In this document: piece by piece, positions 13,230 to 18,895 of the stretch
How positions within the stretch are numbered: the stretch's first letter is position 1
Layout of the letters: each line of letters starts with the position of its first letter
Assembly (NCBI GenBank): GCA_025056515.1
Contig: JANWWB010000009.1
Coordinates: 1-18,895, forward strand
Source of the DNA: Anaerolineales bacterium
GTDB taxonomy: Bacteria; Chloroflexota; Anaerolineae; Anaerolineales; Villigracilaceae
DNA length: 18,895 nucleotides
Reading direction: 5' to 3'
Translations under genes and position numbers: made by a program
The notes under the pieces: generated by a model
What the model was told of the DNA's origin: nothing
Seen by the model: only the letters and a program-made list of their open reading frames with translations
Databases searched by the model: none

Positions 13230-14285
13230 TTAGGGGAGCGGGGAAACCTTCTGTCCCTGCTTGGTGTCCTGAACCTGCCAACCTAAAGCACGAATCTGCT
13301 CGCGCAACCAATCCGAACGCGCCCAATCACGAGCTTGGCGTGCTGCTTGACGCTCCTCCAGCAGACGAAGCACTTCTGCAGGAATCTCCGGCTCGGTGGC
13401 ACGATGACGCGCCTGCTCTGCTTCAAGAGACATTTGCCACACGTCGGGCGGAATCCCCTCCTCTGCTGTAGCAGGACAGCGCACTGAGCCCAATTCCTCA
13501 ACCGGAAAGACCGCGCTGCTGGGGAAAATATGTGTCTCTCTCTCGCGTATCAGGCTGACCGAACTCACCCCGCTGACGGTGCAAATTCCGGCGGCAAACT
13601 CTATGATAACACCGGTGTGTTCGTCCAACCCCAGGACAGTGTGTCCCGGCGGCAGGAGACGCAACCATTCGGCAAAGCGCTCTATGCCGACAAAACAACG
13701 GGAGGTGTCCACATCGGCGCCGCCGTCAGTGTTATTCCAGTGCGGGATGCAGGAAAGCGCCAGACCGAAATCGGCGAACAGGTCAAGGCCAAGCGGGCAG
13801 GTCACATCCTCGCCGACCTTGTAAATTTCATAGACAGGCAAGACACGCGCCCCAATGGCAATCGTCGCTGCCGAGGCAAAGACCAGCGCCGCGCCTAGGC
13901 GATGACGCGCCCGGATGAGATCCCAAGCCAGAGAACCGCGCAGTTGACGGACAGTATAAGTCGGCGAGCCGGGGCCCATGAAAATCAGATCGGCTTGGAG
14001 AAGGGGGCGGAGCAGGTCGGGATCGTCGGGGCTGAAAGGCGTGCCGCGTTTACGCGCTGGAATGACATCCACGCGCGCTTCGTAATTTTGCAAGCGCAGG
14101 CGCAGAAATTCGGCAACACGCCCGGCCACCTGCGCCGAGTTCAACTCAAAGCCGGCGGGCGTCTCCAACACGGCAGCGCGCAACGGACGTGGCAGGCGTC
14201 GGGCAACTATTTCAAACATGCGGCTGCCGGCAAGCGAGGTCTCACCCGAACCAAGGAGTGCAATCACCCCAAACGTTGTGTGCAT
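13230..14285 (-). CDS. S51-like (cyanophycinase/dipeptidase E type) hydrolase fused to a CysRS-type C-terminal tail
   Basis: Residues 1-250 look like the peptidase S51 / type 1 glutamine amidotransferase-like fold: [10 protein letters not shown] at 8-17, [15 protein letters not shown] at 101-115, a putative nucleophile S138 in [11 protein letters not shown] (135-145), and [10 protein letters not shown] at 219-228. Cyanophycinases have GTSAGA at the nucleophile turn, so FASAAT is a divergent version and activity is uncertain. Residues 302-348 ([20 protein letters not shown], then [18 protein letters not shown]) match the last part of cysteinyl-tRNA synthetases, with no synthetase core attached. 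The ATG at 14285 has GGAG (14293-14296) seven bases upstream. The gene starts 19 bases after the helicase stop and is the last of the operon. Substrate unknown; a peptide, amide or cyanophycin-like polymer is possible. Confidence 0.75.
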   Translation of the reverse strand: MHTTFGVIALLGSGETSLAGSRMFEIVARRLPRPLRAAVLETPAGFELNSAQVAGRVAEFLRLRLQNYEARVDVIPARKRGTPFSPDDPDLLRPLLQADLIFMGPGSPTYTVRQLRGSLAWDLIRARHRLGAALVFASAATIAIGARVLPVYEIYKVGEDVTCPLGLDLFADFGLALSCIPHWNNTDGGADVDTSRCFVGIERFAEWLRLLPPGHTVLGLDEHTGVIIEFAAGICTVSGVSSVSLIRERETHIFPSSAVFPVEELGSVRCPATAEEGIPPDVWQMSLEAEQARHRATEPEIPAEVLRLLEERQAARQARDWARSDWLREQIRALGWQVQDTKQGQKVSPLP

Positions 14286-14292
14286 CCGACAA

Positions 14293-14296
14293 CTCC
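14293..14296 (-). promoter_or_regulatory. Ribosome binding site of the S51-like gene
   Basis: On the - strand GGAG seven bases before the ATG at 14285. It favours this start over a farther in-frame ATG at 14321, which lies inside the helicase gene. Confidence 0.6.
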
Positions 14297-14304
14297 AACA
14301 AAGT

Positions 14305-17300
14305 TCACTTCCAAATCTCAAACGCCATCTGCTTAACTTTGGGACGACGCTGGGAACGAGCGTTCAACAAGATCGCTCTTCCCATCTCGCTGCGAGTAAA
14401 AACCACTTCTCCACCGCCTACATAGCGTTGCCAATAGCGTGCAAAAACGTCCACCCTCTCCTTTCGACCGGCCAGAATTTTAGGCACCGGATGATATGCA
14501 GGTGGATACATCCCCGTTTGGCGGACAAACTTTCGGATACCCAACCAAATCGAGTTCAAAGGAAGGTTTGGCAAACGGTCTTCGGTACGCATAATCAGAT
14601 AGCGCTGGTCATGAATAGGTTCAAAGATTTCACCAAAAGCTTGGATAAACGTATCAGCATCTTGAGGAGAGGCGTAATCCAGAAATACCTGATACGTATC
14701 ATCAGGATTTCTCACCACTCGGACATAATCCGGTTGAAGATTTGGACTGATGAGACTCAAATCGCGTAAAGTATGAAGGAGGGCGCGACCAACATCGAGC
14801 AAGATGTCATCAGGCACCTGCTCCGTGAATAATTTTTTGATCAGCTTGACGAATTCTAGGGAAGAGTAGATAAAAACACCAGCCAATCCGACCACAAGAA
14901 TTAGAAAAATACAATTCAAGTCACCTACAAAAGCCGAATAATAAAAGATATTCCAGAAAAAGGCAAAAGCGCTTCCAATTGCCAGGAATGTATTACGGAC
15001 AAAGCCTGAAAGGGTAGATTGTAAAGTAAAAACGGTGCGAATTTTTAAGTCCTTTGCGTCCAAGCTCCTGGTAGAGTAGGAGAAATTGCTATAGGGAGCC
15101 CCGACTTCCCACAAGTCGTACACCCAATCGCGATAATCTACTTGTTTGAGCATCGTACGATTGTGATGGTCAATACTGAAGTTGGCAAAAAAGCCTTTAT
15201 ACCCTTTTAGAAGAGAAAGGAAAAGATCTGGACTGACATGCAAAATCCCACGTGCTATTCTTCCATGCAAGTTAGGCGGGGCCTTGCGGGTTGACGTTTT
15301 GGTCACCTCTTCGAACCAATCTGAATAAATCACCAACGACCAAAAATGTTTGTGGCGGGCAACGAGCCTTCTCAAATCCAAAGTGCCTTTTTCGAATTCT
15401 GGAGCGACGCAGATCACATCCCAATGATGGGCAACTTTTCGCGGCCAGGTTGGGTCCAAGCGGATGGCGCGACCGCGCAATTGTTGAACCGATGTAGGCG
15501 TGGTGACGCTGGTCAAATCAATCAAAGTATTTAGGCTGAGAGCATCCCAGCCCTCTCCAAAAATGCCCCGTGTCCCCACCAGGCAGCGGGTCAAACCTCG
15601 TTCAAAGGCGGAAGTAGCTAAACGCACATAGGTGCGTGTTGTCCAATCTCTTCCCTCGCCGTCAATTTCGGCAATATCTTGTTCCTTTGGCACAATCTTA
15701 CAGACATAATTCAAATCCTGCTTTAGCTCAGGCGACTCAAAGAGCTTCATAAAGGTCTCTGCCATTTCGACCGGGCAATAGAAACGCGAACCGGTCACCA
15801 AGAGAGGTGCCAAGGAGCGTGTTTGAGGAGACTTCAAAAGATATTTGAAGACCCGGACTGCGCTCCCTGCGTCCCGACCCAACACCCCTTTTAAACGTCC
15901 GATTCCGCTGCTCACCTGTTCAAAATCAGTCACAACAATTGCCCTCAAGCGTTCACCGAGCGCTTTGGCCTCGGCGGTCAGAATCTTCGCTACCGCTTCA
16001 TCTTTGGATTCAGAAAAGGTTAAAACCAGATCCCCCGGCGAGCGGCTTTGCTGAAGCCCGCGTTCAGTCAGTGTGAAACCAAAAGGTTGAATGGCGTGGC
16101 GCACTTCTTGATAGAGGCGATGGTCTTGCTTATCAGGACTGAGCTTAAGCACATCTAAGCTAAACCGCTCGATCAATCGCGCCCAATCTTCTAAATCTAG
16201 CGGCTCATGCGCCTCAGCAGGAATGGGATAAGGCCAATCACGTAAATCTCCCTGTTTGATCATCAAGCGCGTCGCCGCCAGCATCAGCAACGGAGCATTC
16301 TCCCAACGTGTTTGCCAGACAACTTCCGGACTTGGGACATCAGCCGGAATTTCAAGCAAGCCACGCAACCAACTCTGAAAGTGAGGATGCGCTCGCAGAT
16401 GATCAATTGCCTGTTCAAATTCTTGCTGAATGCGATTCAAATAGGCATATTCTCGAGCTGTAGGCTTGACCAAATAGACCAAATCGCGATACGGGGCCAA
16501 ATCGCCTTCCTTAACAACCGCCGGCGTGGGAACTTCAAAGTCCACATCACCCAGCAGGCTATCATAGTTTTCAAACTCTTCTTCGTCCTCTGGAGAAGGA
16601 AGCGTGGCTGTCAGACCAACGACATGAGGCTCGGGAATGCGATTGATAAAATAGCGCAACACAATCGCCCAATAGGCAAGCAGATGATGACATTCGTCAA
16701 GCACAACCGTGCGAACACCATGAGACAGCAGTTGGTCAATCAAGCGACGTGCGTTCTCGTGCAAGAACGGAGCAATCTCGACATTCGGCTCGCGCAACAA
16801 CCGATGCTTAATTCGTCCTGCATACCGATTGAGGTCCTTTCGGTATGCATCAGGGTTGTTCTGCTGTAACATTTCCAAACGAGCCTCGGCTTCTACAAGC
16901 GAATGTACCTGACCTTTCTCTAATAACTCTTCTTTCCAAAGCTGTAAAGCCGCCTGTTGCAGATGCAACTGAGCTTCGACAGGAACGGAAATCAGTTGAT
17001 AGGTGAAAATGTGGATAGGCGCGTTTTGGTCAGGTTCAAGCGTGGCGTATAAGTCAATATCCGTTCCTTCTGGCAAAAACATCCCTACTTTTTGATACCA
17101 TTGATATTGAATTGTGGTTGTCGGCGCAAAGACAACTGCCGGCACACCGAAGCGACGAATAAGTTCCAAACCAATGATGGTCTTACCCGAACCAGGGGGC
17201 GCTACGATGTGAAACTTACGGTCCTGCATACCCTGTTCGATTTGTTCCAGAATCAAGCGCTGGTATTTGCGGAAGGCAAAGCGAAAAGAGAGAGCGGAAA

Positions 17301-17310
17301 CTTGTGCCAT
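14305..17310 (-). CDS. SF2 DEAD/DEAH-type helicase with two C-terminal membrane segments
   Basis: This 1001-aa protein is an SF2 helicase or translocase. N-terminal core: a Q-like [11 protein letters not shown] (15-25), motif I APPGSGKT (37-44), motif Ia [13 protein letters not shown] (59-71), motif II DECHH (205-209), motif III GLTATLP (232-238). After an insert (about 285-430) the second core domain has motif [15 protein letters not shown] (578-591) and motif [11 protein letters not shown] (609-617). So ATPase residues are intact, including the motif VI arginines. Residues 771-795 and 799-826 are two adjacent, strongly hydrophobic segments that look like a transmembrane hairpin. A C-terminal domain of about 175 aa follows, ending with [17 protein letters not shown] at 962-978. 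No nuclease motif is recognised. The ATG at 17310 follows AAGGGA. It is 45 bases after the glycosylase gene. Helicases with this tail occur in scattered bacteria without a settled role; DNA repair or phage defence are inferences. Confidence 0.85.
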   Translation of the reverse strand: MAQVSALSFRFAFRKYQRLILEQIEQGMQDRKFHIVAPPGSGKTIIGLELIRRFGVPAVVFAPTTTIQYQWYQKVGMFLPEGTDIDLYATLEPDQNAPIHIFTYQLISVPVEAQLHLQQAALQLWKEELLEKGQVHSLVEAEARLEMLQQNNPDAYRKDLNRYAGRIKHRLLREPNVEIAPFLHENARRLIDQLLSHGVRTVVLDECHHLLAYWAIVLRYFINRIPEPHVVGLTATLPSPEDEEEFENYDSLLGDVDFEVPTPAVVKEGDLAPYRDLVYLVKPTAREYAYLNRIQQEFEQAIDHLRAHPHFQSWLRGLLEIPADVPSPEVVWQTRWENAPLLMLAATRLMIKQGDLRDWPYPIPAEAHEPLDLEDWARLIERFSLDVLKLSPDKQDHRLYQEVRHAIQPFGFTLTERGLQQSRSPGDLVLTFSESKDEAVAKILTAEAKALGERLRAIVVTDFEQVSSGIGRLKGVLGRDAGSAVRVFKYLLKSPQTRSLAPLLVTGSRFYCPVEMAETFMKLFESPELKQDLNYVCKIVPKEQDIAEIDGEGRDWTTRTYVRLATSAFERGLTRCLVGTRGIFGEGWDALSLNTLIDLTSVTTPTSVQQLRGRAIRLDPTWPRKVAHHWDVICVAPEFEKGTLDLRRLVARHKHFWSLVIYSDWFEEVTKTSTRKAPPNLHGRIARGILHVSPDLFLSLLKGYKGFFANFSIDHHNRTMLKQVDYRDWVYDLWEVGAPYSNFSYSTRSLDAKDLKIRTVFTLQSTLSGFVRNTFLAIGSAFAFFWNIFYYSAFVGDLNCIFLILVVGLAGVFIYSSLEFVKLIKKLFTEQVPDDILLDVGRALLHTLRDLSLISPNLQPDYVRVVRNPDDTYQVFLDYASPQDADTFIQAFGEIFEPIHDQRYLIMRTEDRLPNLPLNSIWLGIRKFVRQTGMYPPAYHPVPKILAGRKERVDVFARYWQRYVGGGEVVFTRSEMGRAILLNARSQRRPKVKQMAFEIWK

Positions 17311-17355
17311 CTGGATTCCCTTTCTCTTGTCCTCATGATGACCAAGGCAAAAGGC

Positions 17356-18078
17356 CTAAGGAGTGTAAACGAAACGATGAGCAATCTGCCAAATCTCATC
17401 GAACATTGTTGTAGTCAGTCGACCTGTCTGAGTATTCTGACGGCTAGGATGGTAAGAGGCAAGGAGCCAGCGGTCGGTGTTCGTTGAGCCGTGTTCTTTG
17501 TTCGTTGGGCAGTCTGTAGTCGGCCATCTGCCGCCTGGAAGGCGGTAGAGGGCGCCATGGGCGAAGGCCCACGTAGCGGGCGCAGCGAGCAGGGACTTGA
17601 GAGCATTAAAGGCAATTCTCCCCAGAGCAACGAAAACCCTCGGTTGTAAAAGCTCAATTTCGGCTTGTAAATACGGTAAGCAATTGCGGATTTCATGGGG
17701 TGTAGGTTTGTTGCCAGGCGGCGCGCAGCGGCAAACGGCAGTGATATAGAGGCCGCGCAGGGTTAGACCATCGTCACGAGATGTTGAAACGGGCTGGTCG
17801 GCAAAACCGGCACGGTAGAGCGCCGGATAGAGAAAATCACCCGAGGCATCTCCGGTGAACATCCGTCCGGTGCGGTTGGAGCCATGCGCGCCAGGGGCCA
17901 AGCCGACCACCAGCACTTGTGCAGTTGGGTCACCGAAGCCCGGGACGGGTTTGCCCCAGTAGTCCCAATCACGGTAAGCGCGGCGCTTCTGACGGGCGAT
18001 CTGCTCGCGCCATATCACCAGACGTGGACAGCGGCGGCAAGCAAGGAGATCGGCGTTCAACGTTTCGAGAGAATCCAT
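17356..18078 (-). CDS. Family 5 uracil-DNA glycosylase (UDGb) with iron-sulfur cluster
   Basis: This 240-aa enzyme removes uracil, and in this family also hypoxanthine or other deaminated bases, from DNA. Motif 1 GLAPGAHGSNRTGRMF at residues 59-74 is that of family 5; position 4 lacks the polar catalytic residue of families 1 and 4, as is normal here. Motif 2 is HPSRQNTQTGRL at 210-221. The four Fe-S cysteines are C14 and C17 (CRRC) and, in the CAPPGNKPTP region, C118 with C133. Residues about 186-202 are an inserted hydrophilic loop just before motif 2, encoded by a degenerate heptanucleotide repeat. The ATG at 18078 overlaps the upstream editing-protein gene by 22 bases, implying translational coupling. 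The helicase follows after 45 bases. Confidence 0.92.
   Translation of the reverse strand: MDSLETLNADLLACRRCPRLVIWREQIARQKRRAYRDWDYWGKPVPGFGDPTAQVLVVGLAPGAHGSNRTGRMFTGDASGDFLYPALYRAGFADQPVSTSRDDGLTLRGLYITAVCRCAPPGNKPTPHEIRNCLPYLQAEIELLQPRVFVALGRIAFNALKSLLAAPATWAFAHGALYRLPGGRWPTTDCPTNKEHGSTNTDRWLLASYHPSRQNTQTGRLTTTMFDEIWQIAHRFVYTP
17473..17521. repeat. Degenerate heptanucleotide tandem repeat inside the glycosylase gene
   Basis: Seven 7-bp units in register on the + strand. TTCGTTG occurs exactly at 17480-17486 and 17501-17507, with TTCTTTG at 17494-17500 between them; flanking units GTCGGTG, AGCCGTG, GGCAGTC and TGTAGTC keep the G/T-rich period. Total length 49 bp. It encodes residues 186-202 of the glycosylase. 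Confidence 0.6.
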
Positions 18079-18895
18079 TCCTCGGCCTGTGTAAAGAGAT
18101 CCTCAAGAGATCTTTCACCCAGCGATGCGCCTCCTTGAGCTAAGGTTGCCTCTCCGCCACCTCGTCCACCAAACGAAGCCAGAAGATGCGCAAGGAAAAG
18201 ACGGGCATCGAAGCCGCTCTCGGGGTTGCAGGCAACCACCAGCGAAAATTTCTCGCCTTGGACTGAGGCGAGGACAGCTACCACCCCACTTCGAGAGGCC
18301 AAATTGCTCCCCAAGGCACGCAGTTCTGTGCTCGAACGTCCTGAATACACCTGAGTAACCAGTCGGATTGCACCGACGGACCGGGAAGACTCGGCCAATG
18401 CACGAGCCTCGGCTTCCAGCATCGCAGCGCGCAAGTTTTCATTCTCGGCGCGCAGCGAGGAGACTTGATCGAGCAATTTCTGCGTCAGCGTGGGTAGATC
18501 GTCCGGACGAGCACTGAGCAGGTCAGAGGCCGCCCGCGCCGACTCGTATACGGTGCGAAAAACGTCCAGCGCTTGCTGGCCGGCCACAAAGTGCAAACGC
18601 AGTTTGTGATTGATGCGCTCGGTGCGGACAATCTTGAGCAAGCCAATCATGCCGGTCGCAAGGCAATGCGTCCCGCCACAAGGAGTGTAATCGTAGTTTT
18701 CAATTTCCACGATGCGAACCTGTCCGCTGACCTTGGGCGGCTTGCGTAAGGGTAGTGCCGCAACCTCCGTTTCGTTAACGAAATAGGTTTTGACCGGGCG
18801 GTTCTCAAAGATAATCCGGTTGACCTCCCACTCAGCGCGGCGCAATGTCTCGGCAGGGACGTCCGCAACGGCCAAGTCAACCGTCGAGGGGGCGA
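18057..18895 (-). CDS. Alanyl-tRNA editing protein, AlaX with DHHA1-type tail (5' end outside the window)
   Basis: About 278 C-terminal residues are visible; the frame stays open to the window edge, so the start is missing. The SAD/editing domain has YDYTPCGGTHCLATG, in which C and H of CGGTH are two of the four zinc ligands; the HxxxH pair would lie upstream of the window. It is followed by a coiled-coil-like segment (LLDQVSSLRAENENLRAAML) and a C-terminal domain ending in FGGRGGGEATLAQGG, the DHHA1 glycine-rich motif of AlaRS and long AlaX proteins. Such proteins hydrolyse Ser-tRNA(Ala) or Gly-tRNA(Ala). A full alanyl-tRNA synthetase is possible in principle, since the N-terminus is cut. 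However, the motif spacing (a short linker between the SAD and DHHA1 domains) is also that of AlaRS, so AlaX is favoured mainly by context and by residue divergence. The stop overlaps the glycosylase start by 22 bases. Confidence 0.75.
   Translation of the reverse strand, partial: APSTVDLAVADVPAETLRRAEWEVNRIIFENRPVKTYFVNETEVAALPLRKPPKVSGQVRIVEIENYDYTPCGGTHCLATGMIGLLKIVRTERINHKLRLHFVAGQQALDVFRTVYESARAASDLLSARPDDLPTLTQKLLDQVSSLRAENENLRAAMLEAEARALAESSRSVGAIRLVTQVYSGRSSTELRALGSNLASRSGVVAVLASVQGEKFSLVVACNPESGFDARLFLAHLLASFGGRGGGEATLAQGGASLGERSLEDLFTQAEEWILSKR

Noticed and set aside
1..18895. tRNA genes, CRISPR arrays, intact insertion sequences
   Set aside because: No tRNA T-loop/acceptor pattern in intergenic DNA, no regularly spaced repeats, and no transposase or integrase reading frame.

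Overview
The window looks like a chromosomal segment of a Chloroflexota bacterium, probably class Anaerolineae. This rests on gene content, not on a marker gene. The clues are a bacterial isopentenyl phosphate kinase, a DNA topoisomerase I with an N-terminal DUF5679-type zinc ribbon, a family 5 uracil-DNA glycosylase, and an rpsP-khpA-rimM cluster. Coding density is high and most genes are core housekeeping. There are no tRNA or rRNA genes, CRISPR arrays, intact insertion sequences or prophage genes that I can see.

Left part (1-3007, + strand). The window opens inside the 3' end of a low-complexity, Asn/Ser-rich surface-type protein. Isopentenyl phosphate kinase follows, with a promoter that would give a leaderless mRNA, then an HD-domain dGTPase-like protein with its own promoter, then greA. 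A bidirectional terminator (3031-3067) separates greA from the convergent next gene.

Middle part (3191-12007, - strand). Read in the direction of transcription (right to left) it holds ffh, rpsP, khpA, rimM, dprA, manC, topA and a two-TM hypothetical protein. ffh has a good promoter. rpsP appears to have its own promoter, whose -35 overlaps the ffh stop, and a structured leader of about 120 nt. rpsP-khpA-rimM-dprA-manC is a tight cluster, with a 12-bp hairpin between rpsP and khpA. Two diverged copies of an intergenic repeat of about 120 bp flank topA in direct orientation (4281-4402 and 7011-7133).

Right part (12008-18895). A divergent regulatory region separates ffh from a DegV-family fatty-acid-binding protein (+ strand). 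A strong hairpin (13190-13219) ends degV and also the convergent operon that fills the rest of the window on the - strand. In transcription order that operon is an alanyl-tRNA editing protein of AlaX/DHHA1 type (cut by the window edge), a family 5 uracil-DNA glycosylase, a 1001-aa SF2 helicase with two C-terminal membrane segments, and an S51-like hydrolase fused to a CysRS-type C-terminal tail. This operon holds the least ordinary biology: a helicase that appears membrane-tethered, a hydrolase fusion, and a heptanucleotide-repeat insertion in the glycosylase.
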